DNA of 64,000 nucleotides from Paramyrothecium sp. XJ0827 (lineage: Eukaryota > Ascomycota > Sordariomycetes > Hypocreales > Stachybotryaceae): assembly GCA_020881915.1 (NCBI GenBank), contig JAJFPB010000009.1, forward strand, positions 1,922,001 to 1,986,000, read 5' to 3'. How positions within the stretch are numbered: position 1 is the stretch's first letter; the number at the start of each line of letters is the position of its first letter. The notes under the pieces were generated by a model that made no database searches, had not been told where the DNA came from, and saw only the letters and a program-made list of their open reading frames with translations. Position numbers and translations under genes: made by a program. Positions 33,622 to 46,837 of this stretch are shown piece after piece.

Positions 33622-36321
33622 ATGATGAGCGCCAACTCAGGTGGCTCTGGAACCGGCGCTGGAGGCAATACGCCGGCTCCTGCCTCGCTGACGGCAGCAA
33701 CCCCAAAACGCCGTAGCTGCGAGAGATGCCATGACCGAAAAATCCGCTGCGACAGGCAGTCGCCGTGCTCCAATTGCCAGCGGGCCAGCGTTACATGCTT
33801 CTTCCCCTCCAGACTCAGGCGATCCGGGCGGAACCCGGACAAGGGTGCAGTCTCGAGCCATCTTCAAGACAGACTACGCAATCTTGAAAGCCTTGTCACC
33901 GTGTTGACCGGTCAACTCGAGCAAGCCAACACTACCAGTAGTCCTCCCCAGAGCGACTCGAGCGCGGCGAGCGTGCCTGGAGGCTCTCCGAGAAGCAACG
34001 ATCAAAGGAACAACGGCACGGGGAGCAAATCCAATACACCAACGAGCACCGGCCCGACAAACTCAGCTCGGCCATCCGGAAGACTGGTGTCCAAGGGCGC
34101 CAACCAAAACATTTATATAGGTAGCGGTTTCTGGTCGAGTGTCACTGACGAGGTGCGTTAATCAGCTCACTGAGTCTATTATTAACTGTAAGGTGTTTGA
34201 CGACTAACCCTCGGCAGCTTGAGAAGATCAAAGAGCACGCTCGTCTGCTTGAAGATGAAGACTCGAACTCGGAGGAGGACGACTCCGTAGAGGCCCCGCC
34301 TCCAGCTCAGCAGATCAAGTCGGTGCCTGTGGATCATTATACGTTTCTCTTCCAAGGATTTCGAAGCGGTGCCGCTCCGAATCTAGCAGAGTTTCGTCCG
34401 TTACCTTCGCAGGTGCCCTTCATTCTGGATCTGTTCTCAGAGAACGTCAACATGTTCTTTCAAATTGTCCACATCCCAACTGTCAAAAAAATTGTTCAAA
34501 CCTCACGGCATGGGGGATCTCTCGCGTCAACGAAGTCCTACGAAGCCTTGCTGTTCTCCATTTACTACGCTACTATTGTGTCACTGAACGAGGCGGATGT
34601 CGGTGATCTCATTCTCAATGCATAGTCCTAAAGACCATGGCTAATGAGTTTCTTCCTTGCAGGTTATGACTAATTTCGGTTCCTCCAAAGCTGAACTCCT
34701 CGTCAAATTCAGGTTCGGTGTAGAGTTCGCGTTAGCAGGAGCCGACTTTCTCGGTAACCCAGACATGGTGCTTTTCCAAGCATTTTGCGTTTTTTTGCTC
34801 GCCAGTCGCACCAACGACAACCCGAGATTCGTCTGGATGATGACAGGGCTCGCTATCAGAATCGCCCACTCACTAGGCATACAAAGAGACGGGTCCCATT
34901 TTAATCGGCTGACCCCTTTCGAGGTCGAGGAGCGACGCAGGGCTTGGTGGGTGCTTTGCACGCTTGACCTCCGTACTGCCGAGGATATAGGAACCGATGT
35001 CTCTATTCCGGCGGGCAGCTTTGATACCAAATATCCTTTGAACGTTAATATTGACGACATCAACCCAGAAACCAAGGTCGCTCCACCAGAAAGACAGGGT
35101 TATGCCGATCTCACGATTGCGCTCATCTGGGTGAACGTGTGCGATACCATAAGACAGGCCATGGGTGCCGGTTGCGACGATGACTTGGCAGATTTGCACA
35201 ATCTGAGAAACACTCTAAATGCCAAATTCAAGGAGATTGAGCAGAAGCACGTTCAATACGCGGCAGGATCAGGGACCGTTGCTGGTTGGGCGGGTGCCTT
35301 GTCTTTCCGGATGATGACATCCAAGATGAAGCTCTATATTTGGCTGCCTACCTTGCTCTCTAATCCCGGGAAGCCATACTCTGAAGAGATGGGGCCTGAC
35401 CTGATTGTTGCTGCGATCGAGGTTGCCGAGTACAATCATGCCCTTTACACTGACGAGGCCTGCCGCCAATGGCACTGGTTATTTGATACCTACACCCACT
35501 GGCACGCCATTATTTGCCTCTTGGCTGAAATCACTCGTCGCCCGTGGTCGCCTATCGTTGAGCGGGCATGGATCGCAGCCCACAGCCAATTCCTGTTCCC
35601 AAAACAGAAGAAGTCACAGAAAACTCAGGAACTTTTGTTTCCGCTACGAAGGCTTATTGTCAAGGCGCGAAGGCATCGCGAGCTAGAGATCAGGCGACTG
35701 AAGTCCGACCCGTCCGCAGTCCAAGAGCTAGAGAAAGGGGATGCGAACATAACCTTTCCTGCGACATCCATCTTTGACCCGTCTGGAAACAAGGAGATTT
35801 TCATTCAACAATGGCGCAGTCTTTTTAGCACGCCAGATACATCTGGTAGCTTGAACCGGAGTGCCCAAGGTTCAGGGCTGGATACACCGGGACCAAAGTC
35901 GCTTGGTGACGTTATGGCAGGGATGGCTTTTGATACAACAAACATCCCTTCCATCGGACACCAGGATTCTTTGTCAAATATGATCTCGAGTTCTGCCACA
36001 CCAGGTGTTGAGTCCCAAAAGGAGGCCCAATATGCGCTACAACCATGGTCCTACCATGATCCTGCCCTCTCTTCTAACCCTGATGGTCAGAATCCCATTC
36101 CGAACAACACAGGAGGTTTGAACGATATAACGGTCAGCAAATTGAGCAATTGGCCTGAAGAACAATCGACAGACCCTAGCCTAGCGCAGTGGCTGTGGGC
36201 TGATGAAGGCTCTGCAACCGATCTTGCGGCTGATCTAGACATGAGCATGGACCTTGATGGGAAGTTCGACTGGAAAGAATGGATGGAATCTGTTAAGAAT
36301 TTAGATGAAGCTCAGACTTAG
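33622..36321 (+). CDS. Zn2Cys6 transcription factor
   Basis: Exons 33622-34152, 34218-34598 and 34663-36321 give 856 residues. A Gly/Pro/Ala-rich leader precedes the zinc cluster with Cys33, 36, 43, 49, 52 and 59 (CERCHDRKIRCDRQSPCSNC). A coiled linker DRLRNLESLVTVLTGQLEQ follows, then a Ser/Thr-rich spacer and the fungal_trans domain (MTGLAIRIAHSLGIQRDGSH, then EVEERRRAWWVLCTLDLR). The acidic C-terminus (WLWADEGSATDLAADLDMSM) looks activating. The second donor (GTCGGT at 34599) is unusual but is the only one that keeps the reading frame. The targets are unknown. The neighbouring alpha/beta hydrolase and FAD oxidase genes are candidates by position only. Confidence 0.9.
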
Positions 36322-37323
36322 GGCAGCAATAAGACTGGACACGGTAAGAGCCACAGGGCTGGCTGATTTTGTTCAAAGCTGGAAGAGATTCACTGGTCAG
36401 TAAATCGGCCATCATTTTACATTATGATACTGTCCCGAGTACGCTTTGCACTTGCGTTACGATTAGTTTTAGAACATTGTATGAGTAATTTCTGTCACCT
36501 TTGAATATGTATCATAATCCTGCTTCTAGCAAGATGCTGGTCGCATTACAATATGTCGAACTTGTTTCTAGTCATGTCAATGTATGGCAAATAGTAATCA
36601 GTTGGTAGATAACCCCACTGTTGACTTTCTAAAAACCTAATGATAACCCTTGGCAAGAAGGAAAAACAAATAATATGGCCTCAAAACAGGCTTTCCATCG
36701 ATGGCTAGGAAGTGGTAACGTGGTTTCGTGGTGCAGGGTAGCCGGACCCCTGAAATCCAAGAGCATCATGCCGAGATTGCTTGGCCATTCTCGGTTTCGC
36801 TCGTCCGATAGCGCCGTGGAACGCTGACAGCGGTTCCTGGCTCGTATAACCCAATCTATTGCTCTATTGCGCTATCCAATGAATAATTGTTTGCTAATAT
36901 CACAGGGACAAATGCCCTACACGCTAGGGTTGGCCTGACAAAGAGCGTCCGGAGGAGTAACCGGATGTGGATATGGACAAGTCGGCACATTCCCGAGTAA
37001 AGCTTAATTGATAGTCTTTTGATAGCGGTTGATAATTGATTGCGTGCACATTCTCTCGGACCGAAACTAGTATGCACTTGGAATAGTTCAAATGAATAAG
37101 CAGTCGTTGGAGTCCTTGTCAAATGAGCTGACTGCCCAAAGGGAGCAGGGAGTTTAGCAGCAAGGTATAGGGACGGCTTTTCAAAAAGCACACGTTTGAG
37201 GATACTTAATCCACATTAATCTATCTGAAGCGTTATCTACAATCATGGAACCCGTTATTCCAAACATCTTCCACATGAAATATGCCGCACATCGCGTCAA
37301 ACGCGAATGAAGCCAGCCATACA
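36322..37323. other. intergenic, convergent
   Basis: About 1 kb between the 3' ends of the second regulator and the FAD oxidase. AT-rich stretches and one unconvincing 111-codon minus frame (37191-36856); nothing else seen. Confidence 0.5.
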
Positions 37324-39113
37324 CTATTTGGGCAGCTTGAAGCCCGAAAGTCTTAGCTTCTGAAACACGCCATAGGGATCATGCTTGCGAGACGCAGCCT
37401 GGAGGGCCTGGACGGATTGAGGTCCGTAGTGCAGGATGGGCTGCTGGTCGCCTAGCGCGTAGTTGAGAAATTCCCAGTTCTGGTTGAGACCAAGCTGGGT
37501 GGCGTAGGCATTCACAGAATTGCGGTATTCGATCGTCAGGGGGTAGATCTTGGCCTGTGCTTCCTCGGTGTCGACTGTAACGGCGATGAGCCAGTTCAAC
37601 AAAGGTCCGTTCTTGACTCTGTCCTCGAGACCTAAGGAGTTGCCGCCAGTCTTTAAAGAGTGATTGACGATGGACTGGGTAAAAGGCTGGAACTGAACGA
37701 GAACACTAATGTCGGCGTCGGGAGCAGCAGCTTGCATCTTAGTAGTGTACTCGACGTGCTTCTCTTCGATGAACTTCATGAGTCTAATGTCCTGCTTGGC
37801 TGTGCCAGTCATCCAGTTTGCGCTGTCAAAAAATGTCAATGAACACATCTTCGGATGAAATCCGGATTCGTAACTGACTAGAGTCCCAGGGGGGTAGGGC
37901 CCGTAAACTGGGGCACCAGCTCGGAGTAGGGGCCAATGGTGATGGTATCGGAGGTGTTACCGACAGCACGGATGCCATCAAAGGCGGGAGCATTGGCAAC
38001 GGCATCAACGTTGGAGACGACGGCGAGAAGAATGCGAGCGCGAGAGGCGTATTGAAAGGATACAAGAGCCTGCGAAGCAAGGTCCTTGTCCATGTTCGAG
38101 GCAAAGTCAAGATACGCCTGGAACACGGCATCGCGCTTGGCAAGATCGAAGAACACGAATCCACCCCACAGCTGATTGTTCTCGGCAACGCCTATCACGC
38201 CATTAATTCAAGTCGCAAATCTGGGTATTAGGGCATCTGCATACGCTGATCGACCCGCGTGACGAAGCCGAAGTTGCCGGATCCACCCTTCAAGGCCTTG
38301 AAAAGATCGGCATTCGTTTTGGAATTGGCATTCACGACTCTACCGTCAGCGAGGACAACTTCGAAGTTAACGACGTTATCGCAAGCGAAACCGCGCGAGT
38401 TCGTATGGAAGGAGTACTGCAGAGAGTGGCTGTTAGTACATATGGCTATGCGATGACACGGTTCGGGTTGACACTTACGCCTCCGCCGGTGGTGAAACCA
38501 CCAACGCCGACAACAGAGGCGCGACCGCCAATGGCAACGACACCAAAGGGGTCGAGAGTCTCATACACGCGGCCCCAATTTGATCCGGGCTGGATCTTGG
38601 CAACCTTGGCTTGACTGTCATAGGTGGTCGTGTTCATATGAGCTGCTAACGGTTAACCCAGACGAACACCGTGCCGAGTTGGGGGGCAGCTTACAGAAGT
38701 CGACGGTAACGCCATCTTTGACGCCATTGGAGCCCTTCCATGCAGAGTGGGCGGCGCTTCGGATGCCGAAGGTACAGCTGTTCTTGTAGAAGACCTTGGC
38801 AATGCTGGACACGTCTCTAGTGCTCTGAGGGAGCACCATACACCAAGGCTCCTGTGCGGCATTGGCGGAGTAGTAAGTCTCCAAGCGCGCCTCGTACTGG
38901 CTAGTGTTAGGCAGGTAGACCTTGCCCTTGAGCTCCGGGAGACGAGCGAGGGCAGAACACTGTGCAGCAATGTTAGACTTTGGGACCAATGTAACATCAA
39001 CACATGGCGGGCTGGCCGGCTAAACGGGGAGTGCATACACAAGTCGAAGAGGGGTTGGTGCATTCCACCGCGCCCACGAGGGCCAGAAGTGCCGCAGCAA
39101 CAGGTGCCTTCAT
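37324..39113 (-). CDS. secreted FAD-linked oxidase, berberine-bridge-like
   Basis: Six exons (39113-39039, 38959-38695, 38642-38479, 38416-38245, 38191-37879, 37822-37324) give 495 residues. A signal peptide ([17 protein letters not shown]) is followed by the FAD_binding_4 fold: [34 protein letters not shown] with His96 placed for 8-alpha-histidyl [32 protein letters not shown] and [19 protein letters not shown]. The C-terminal BBE segment ends with [15 protein letters not shown]. Such enzymes oxidise sugars, alcohols or secondary-metabolite intermediates using O2, outside the cell or in the secretory pathway. The usual second covalent Cys is not obvious at the typical site, so mono-covalent flavinylation is likely. 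The substrate is unknown. Confidence 0.9.
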
Positions 39114-40929
39114 CGTGCTGTAAGCGAAAGGAGGATAAGCGGAAGGGATGGACCAAAGCACAGACGAGTCGGGATGGGTTGCAGCGGGAGATCACAAGAA
39201 GACGAAGATCCCAGAGCTTCAGTATTAAAGACACATGACGGATCAAGCGGCCACAGCGAGGCGAGATGAGCGGGTCGGCTTATTGGGTTGGATCAAGCTA
39301 GTCTGCTCTGCCGGCCGCCGCCAACGGCAGCCCGCAAATAATACGCTGTTATACCTCGACACACCACGGGATCTCCCGCAGTGGACCAATAGTTTCTTCC
39401 TGGACATTTGACAGAAATTGTGGGTGAGCCTTCTCCAGGTGACGATGGACTATGGGTAGTTCCAATGTAGTCGAGTTGCGACTCTTCCTTTAGTTTGTCC
39501 TAGGAACACTCATCTTGATCGCCGTATGTATCACCATCCACAACAGAGGAGATGGGTGGAATGTCAGGTGATTCGCTTCTGCTGCAACTCACTGGTACCC
39601 AACGCCTCCCTCGCTTACAACTCATTGCTAATAATGAGGGATGGCCGACCGCCCAGTTGTGATGATCTTCCGCGTTCTTGGAAGCCTGCCCGAACCTAGG
39701 GTCAAGCTAGCCTTACTGAAGGGGGAAGCTGAGCAGACCTCATGCGTTAAATTTCTCTCGACGAGGGCAAAGCTTGTTTCCGATTTCGCGGGTCAATCAG
39801 CCCTGCATGCCGAAGCCTAGCACGGCATTAGTGGCTCGGTACTTGTCCGACCCTCATTTGTGCAGATGATCTAGCATGTTTTGCGTAAAGCTCGTGTATA
39901 ATCCTACTGCAGCTCTAAACTAGTTCGCCTCTTTCTTCGCCCAGCATTCGCAGAGACGTTCTCCCCCACAGGTGCGGTTAAGATGAATTGGACGCATTAT
40001 CCAAGGCTGGCGATATTGTGCCAGGATCCATCACCGTGTCATTAGGTTTGACCATGGAAGCCATGCCTGGTGAGCCGTCAAGGAACGGACCGCCACACCT
40101 GCAACGGCAAGGGCCCGGCTGAATAGCACCGTTCCAGCAAGACCCTTATTGGGGCGATGCGAAGGAGAGGGGGAAGGCGGCCTCTTGTTCTTCAGGCAAC
40201 GTCACCGCCACCCCTGCAGAAGACGACATCAGGGTCCCCAGTGTTGCATCCGCGGGTGCCGGGCGCAATATGGTACGATGCGTGTGCTCGCTAGGTCATT
40301 GTCCGATAGGACGAATCAAACCGTGGTTTGATAGTCTGGGCCGGTGGTTCGCTTGAGAAGAATCCCAAGAACTCCGTTCGCCTCGGGCAACATCCAACGA
40401 TGGCTTGTAGAGGATGACGAATTCACGCATGGCTGCATCTAAAATTGCCTTGGCGCAAGTCCCGAGGACCCGGTACATGGGTTCCTGTTCCTGCTTTCCA
40501 GATAGAAGAAGTTTTGTGTTTTCCAAATCAATAGATCAACGAGCCCAACTGCCTCGGCACATTCCGCATGGTCTTGCTAGTCTCGAGACATCTCAACGAG
40601 GCCTGGTCCTTGTCTGTCACAGGCCCTGACTTCCTGTGACCGAGATTGCGGGCTGTCTCGCAATTTGAGGCACTCCCTATCTCACACCCCCTGACGATCA
40701 GCGAAAGCCGGGCTCGATTTCCTAGACGCTTGAATCTGGCTACAGTGACATTGGGCATCGAAGCTTTGCCGAAGCGCAGTCGCTTCTCCCACCGGTCGAT
40801 CTTTTAACTAATCAAGGTTCCGCCGTCGAACGTAGTTGGAGACGTAGCCACATTACCTTGATACTCGTACCTGTGCCAAACTCAGATGGTGTCTGCGCTA
40901 TCCAAGCTTCCATCTCTACCGCCTTCACA
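39114..40929. other. intergenic
   Basis: Divergent promoter region of about 1.8 kb between the FAD oxidase and the rhodopsin-domain gene. Only short overlapping frames on both strands are present, none with protein character I can support. Confidence 0.45.
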
Positions 40930-42431
40930 ATGTCGACTGGGCCAACGGGACCGTCAGGCTTTCCGCTTTACAATGGCGTAGAGGTCCTCCGCCTGCCTCC
41001 GGACGGCATTGTAGCAGACTTTGACAATCCGAGGTCCCAGAAGGTGCTGGAACACTACCTCATCTTCGGCATTGGTGGTTCCCTGGCCACGATTGCGCTC
41101 TGCCAGCGATACTACACGAAGCTCTTCCTGTCGAAGGGTCTTGGCATCGATGATGGTATGTCTGTGACATTCAAACTGCTTTTCGTACTGACTTCGTGTA
41201 GTTTTCATGTTCTTCGGATGGGTACGTCGACCAGCATTACTAACATCCTCTTGATTCAAAACTGACATGGACACACCAGGCCTGCGCCATGTTGACACAG
41301 ATTCTATTGACAGGTATGTACGCATGTTAGTCTGATTTAAAAACGCGTATGAGTTCTAATTCATGCAGTCTCCATTCGCGAAAAGGGCATGTGCCACCAT
41401 TCTTGGGAGATGCCATTGGTCAACTTCGAGCGATATGCACTGGTGAGCAGCGACCGGCACAAACTCAACATCTGCAAACGTAATCTCGAGTACTAACATG
41501 TCACTCAGCTGACCTATATTTCTGCTCCAATTTACATGATGTGCAACGGCTTTGTCAAACTCTCACTTCTTACTTTCTACCTACACCTATCACCGCAGAA
41601 ATGGTTCCGGACATCAGTCTGGATCAGCATCGGCGTGGTTGCAGTCTACACCATCATCATCACTTTCATGTTGTTCTTCAATTGCAGCCCTCCTCGAAAA
41701 GCGTTCGATTTCAGCCTGAGAGACGGCAAGTGTATCGACGCTGCGATCTTGTACATGGCCACAGCCGTTTCCAATATCATCACCGACATCATGTTGTTTG
41801 TTCTGCCTCTACCGATGGTGTATAAGCTACACATGCCAAAAGCGCAGAAAATTGGCGCAGTCCTGGTCTTCGGAGTCGGCTCTGTGTATGTTGAAGATTC
41901 GTCCATCGGCAGTCACTTATCTGACAGACTTTTAGTACCGTTGCTACTTCCATCGTCCGACTAGTCCTCCTGCCCAGCCTCCTCAAGAGCACAGACGTTT
42001 CGTATGATGCTGCTCCAGCCAATATTTGGTCGTCAGTAATATCACTCCCAAATCTTTTCAGGGGTTCATGCTTAACTTCCCATAGCTTCATCGAGGGAAA
42101 TCTGTTCGTCATCTGCGGATCCATGCCCACCCTCCGACGATTCTTCAAGCACTTCGCACCCCAGCTCATGGGTTCGAGCGGTGCTTCGCAGTCGAAATCG
42201 TACGGTGCGGGATATCACAACCAACGAAGCGGGACGTTGAGCCGAGGTCACAAATCGCGGTACGCGCAGTTTTCAGAAGAGGACATAATAGAGATGGACC
42301 GATTCTCGGACGATAATAATAAGATGGGAACGAGCGTTGCTGTTGGTGTTGCCACGCCGGACGTGCAGCGGGATGATCATAGCGAGAGAGCAATCTTACA
42401 AACGAAAGAGGTGACGGTTCAGTATAGTTAG
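40930..42431 (+). CDS. fungal rhodopsin-domain integral membrane protein
   Basis: Seven exons (40930-41155, 41202-41221, 41280-41313, 41369-41442, 41509-41885, 41936-42031, 42086-42431) give 390 residues. The middle exons of 20 and 34 nt are very small, but all phases close. Seven membrane helices are visible, including YLIFGIGGSLATIALCQRYY, SIGVVAVYTIIITFMLFFNC and NIITDIMLFVLPLPMVYKL. The last sits in the conserved DIMLF-LP-P motif of the Fung_rhodopsin (PTH11-like) family. No CFEM domain is present. The hydrophilic C-terminal tail of ~110 residues is Ser-rich. Family members are proposed receptors or sensors in the plasma membrane. Ligand and signalling partner are unknown. Confidence 0.9.
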
Positions 42432-43230
42432 AAAGATACCCATGTACTTTACATCTTGGCAAATTTGAGTTTGACCGGTGATGACTGATGATCGTGACGA
42501 GTGATCAAGGCCACCAATACCGTGGGGAGAAGCGTTCGATAGAATGATGCCGCCTAGGTATCAGATTACAGAATGGTCGCAAGAAGCTGAGAACAAGACC
42601 CCTCCCAGGGAACCTTCCAGGGAAAGTGGTGTTTGTTATGCTAGCAATGAGGAAACAGCGACCTCAAAGTATTTCTCGCCATAAAGAAGCTCATAAAGAA
42701 TGGAAAGAATGCATCAAACCTGGTTAGTCCGGCAAGTGTATTGGCCGAGAAACATATCCAGCGGCAGAAAATGCCCCGGTCTAACTTGATTTGTAACAAA
42801 GGGATGCTATAATATGTATGGATATTAATATGAAGAACAATACCATTATTAAATACTTGACGCCACTCACGGTTCTAAGAACGCGTTCCTAAATGATAAC
42901 AGATAACTCAAAGAACCCTAGGCCGGCTACAATTACCTCAATAGACAGACACGCCCAAGACTATAAGATCTAATAGTTCGACGTAATAAGCAGATCTTGT
43001 GGCTCTTTCGAGAGTTAGGAAGACTGATCTTGCAAGGCGCAAGCCTTCTGGGTAGCTATATCAGGCTTTAGCAAGGATCTTGCTTCAGGTGTAAGTGTTG
43101 TTTTTCTACCCTAGTAAAGTAGAGATCCTTATTTATCTTCTAGAGTATAGCTACCTAATGTCATGACTGTTACATAAGAAACATATATAGCTACGTAAGC
43201 GAAACTCTCTAGGCTACTAACAATAGTGTG
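42432..43230. other. intergenic, AT-rich, convergent
   Basis: About 800 nt between two convergent genes. The right half is AT-rich with recurring TAGCTA-type words (for example near 43050, 43150 and 43190). No open frame or RNA is visible. It may be a decayed repeat. Confidence 0.45.
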
Positions 43231-45383
43231 TTAGAAAGCCTTACTCTTACCTTGAGGATTGTTAAAATAGTCAAAAGCAGTCGGATCTCCTCCCTTTGAT
43301 TCCTCAAAACTGTCTTGGGAAGAAGCATCCATCTGACCTTCAAGAGCCTCCTTGGCTACCCAGCTCAAGTATGTAGTCTCGTGCACCAGAACATATCCCG
43401 TCTCACTGTTGCTTTGCTCCATGCTTTCGAACTCGGGCCACTTTTCCACAGTAAACACCGTCCTGTCCTTTCGAAGGATCTTTGCATACGACAAGAAACC
43501 GAGATACCACAGCGTACCCAGACCAATGATGCTCCAAGCGACAGTGGGGACAAGCCACCACGCCAGCGAAGAGCGACCGCTTGCATTGGGTGGGATCCAA
43601 CACATGACGATGGGCCAAATGTTGCAGATGGTGAAGTACGATGCGCAGAAGATGCTGAGACCTGCATGAATTCTGGGACCAGTCATCTCTCTCCAAGTCC
43701 TCTTCTCTGAAGCCAGGTCATCATGGCTCGCAGGCATTGGGGTTTGGGGAGGCCCTTTCAGCCTCAGAATGAGAACACCAAGTCCGATCCAGATGCCAAA
43801 GAAGCAATTGATGACATAAACGGCCAGATTCACAAGCAGCTCGTATGCTTCATCCGGAGTCATGCGCCATGTTACGCAGATGAGGACCAAACAAGAGGCG
43901 AAATGTAACACGAACGCACCAACGGGTGTTTTCTCTGAGTGATGGGCAGGGGCAAGCCATTTGACCTGCAGCAGTCTTCCGAAAAGTCCTTTATTCCCGA
44001 GCCAGCTCAGCAATCGGCCAAAGGACAGATCTTTGTCCTGAGCAAAGAATCGCGCCCATGGGACGAAGCCCTCCTTGGCGATTTCCTGCTTCACGCGCGA
44101 GGCAAGGTACGTCATGACAATCATGTTACCAAATGACGAGATCTGAAGACGTTAGATGCATTTCAGTGAGGGTGGGTGGGGACCTACTGCGATGATTGCA
44201 TTGAAGATGCGCTCGCCTAGGTCACTATCCCCACGACGACCGAGCGTCATCACAAAGAACTGTTGAGCGACACCTCCTTCTCCGTTCATCTGTAAGTCCT
44301 TGGGAACCACCACCAGCTGACAACATAATTAGTTCAATCTCTCATGTGTCAGAAACTGCTGACTCACATAGCTCAACATGACAGACATGTACAATAAGCA
44401 AACGAGGGCGACACCGGATCCCATGCCAATTGGAAACTTGCGACGCGGCCGCGCAATTTCCCCAAGGACGTTTGTCGGCTGCTCGTAACCCCAGAAACTG
44501 AAAATGACGGCTAAAAAGGCACGGGCATACCCGTTTGCATCGGCATTTTGCGATTTGAACGCCTTCTCTGAGTCGACATTCTCCATGAACACGTTATGCG
44601 TCTCTGGTATTGCATTTGCAGCCACCAGGATCGCAATGACGATGATGAGGAGAAGCATTGCGATCTTGATCATTGCAAACATGTTATTGAGGTAAATGCC
44701 TCCGCGCCGAGAGAAGGCATGTATAAAGCAAGTCAACAGCGACACAGCGATGGATATCCCGCGAACCGAACCGTTACCAGGATTCTTAAACCCGATGGCG
44801 CGAAGAAGGCCGGTGGAGAACTTTATGGCGTTTCCTGCCATGTTGCCGAACGTGATGAAGCAGATGCCGAAAATGCAGATACTCATAGTCACCGTATTCT
44901 TTCGATAGGCTGGACGCCGGTACACAAATTTGAGGTAGTTCAGATCACCACCACTACGAGGAACACTCTGCTCCACCCCATTGATGAAGTAGCGAGGTGC
45001 GTTAAGGCCGTACTCGATGTACACGAATGTACCGCACAGGCAGTAGATGATGCCGGCCAGCCACAAGAGCATTGAGGCGCCAATGGATTCGGTCCCCTTG
45101 AGGACGCGGGTATGAGAGTTGAACACACCAGTGCCTGGACAGGTCAGCTACGAACGGAAACCGTGGATCGACCTTGAAGAGTCCAGCGCGGGTTCTCACC
45201 AATCATAAAGTTCACCACAAGACACAACACATCAAAGTATCCGAGCTTGAATGCCTCCTTCGGTGCATATGTGACGATCTGACTTGGGTTCAGACTTTCA
45301 TGAATGACGCGACGGCGGTCGCTGTCAATTGAGAAGCTTCTGGGGCCATGGCCACCTTCGATTGAAGCTCGCGACTGTTCCAT
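43231..45383 (-). CDS. amino-acid permease, APC superfamily
   Basis: Exons 45383-45200, 45134-44368, 44316-44188 and 44142-43231 give 663 residues. The N-terminus is cytosolic. The first helix carries the APC signature FMIGTGVFNSHTRVLKGT, whose GTG unwinding motif is created by splicing exons 1 and 2. Later motifs are FWGYEQPTNVLGEIARPRR, AIIAISSFGNMIVMTYLASR and SRVKQEIAKEGFVPWARFF. Twelve helices and a ~90-residue charged tail are evident. It resembles high-affinity methionine permeases (Mup1 type, LAT branch) and related fungal transporters. The substrate is not certain. The protein is probably in the plasma membrane. No neighbouring gene gives a clear metabolic context. Confidence 0.92.
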
Positions 45384-46837
45384 CGTGGGGAATTGCAGTA
45401 GTAAAGGGATACGCTGAAGGGTACGATCATGAAGAGTTACTCAGTCGTTAAGAGCTCTGGTTTGGACTCTGTTCACTGCGCTTTGCATGTAGCACACGCT
45501 TGAGGGATTCAGTAGAGGAGAATTATTGACGACTGGTGAGCAAATTGGCCATCCCACGCGGCCTCTCTTGGACCTTTATGATTACTGGTCACCCTTGAAG
45601 GAGCTTCCCACCAATGCTCCTGGCGGTCAAGGAATTATACCTGCTTTCGAACATATTCTGCAGCCCGCCACCTTTTCCTGAGTCCTTTCCGACATTCGTG
45701 ATAGGACGATGCTGCCCCACGTTGACGCCTAGCCAACATCAATCCATGGCCCAGAACAAGACACCATCAAGTTGTCCTGCCCGGGCTCATGTCACATTCT
45801 ACTACGACCCAACCAACCTGCACTGGCGCTAAACAGACGCCGTAGGATGCATAGCCTGTGAGGCGGACCAGGCGGACCGTCTGGCGAACCACATGGCTTA
45901 GTGATGTAGGGCTCCAGGCAACGGGCTAATCAGCCCAAGGCTGGCCCGTCGGTGACTGAATGCAGCTTGAGGGGTAAGACATGGCGTCGATTAGCACATG
46001 CCACCCGGACCCCAATGTCTCGGGCAGTAATCGACATTCTGGAAGGACAAATGGAAGAATGATGCGATCTCGTACCTTTGAGATGATCCTCGGATTCTAG
46101 AAGGTTTGAAGTGGCATTTCCGGAGCCTGGCGAAGCACTGGGCAACCATGACACGTCTATTACGATTTCAACTCAGCCTTATTGTTACCGGACACGTATG
46201 ACGCTAATCCTTTCCGACCCTCTGGTGGGTGTGGTGTGGTCGGAATGTGCCTTTAGGTCGCAAAGGGGAGCACACTCAATTACCCCTTTGCTGACAGCAT
46301 TGAGAAGTGCCGATCTTCCACATGGCGACCAAACAAAGAGTTGCTTCACTTATCTCTCGGCTGGAAGCCAATCGGGGCTACTGCCTGTCCGACCGGGCAC
46401 CAAACGTCTGCCTTGCCGCATCTTGGGTAGTATTCCTACCTAATATTGGTTCGCCTAATGCAGGCTGTAATCCCAAGAACGGTCGCCTTGTTTGCGGCCC
46501 AGCTTCCAAGCTAGCATTGAAGCCGGACTGGATGCATTTGGGCCGTGGTCAGGATTATGGTGCAGGTTGCATGCGAATCGTATCAGATACGACGCGTCAA
46601 CGGCGCACTGGGAGGCGAGTCAAGGTTTGTGACGAAGCAGAAGCGGTCTCGATGGTTGGACGGACCTGCTCGGTTGTCTCGGATGGTGTTGCAGGGTTCT
46701 CATTCTCCTTTCCATTCCGCATTTTTCTCTCTTACACCTTGGCAAGCCCACTTGGTTGGCGACGTTCCGGCAACAGTATCCAGTACCCATTCCTCTAGCT
46801 CAACCTTCTATTTCGAACTATCACTTTGGCAACGAAA
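45384..46837. other. intergenic
   Basis: Divergent promoters of the permease and of the 715-residue protein. Several short overlapping frames on the plus strand (46111-46886) lack splice or homology support. Confidence 0.45.
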
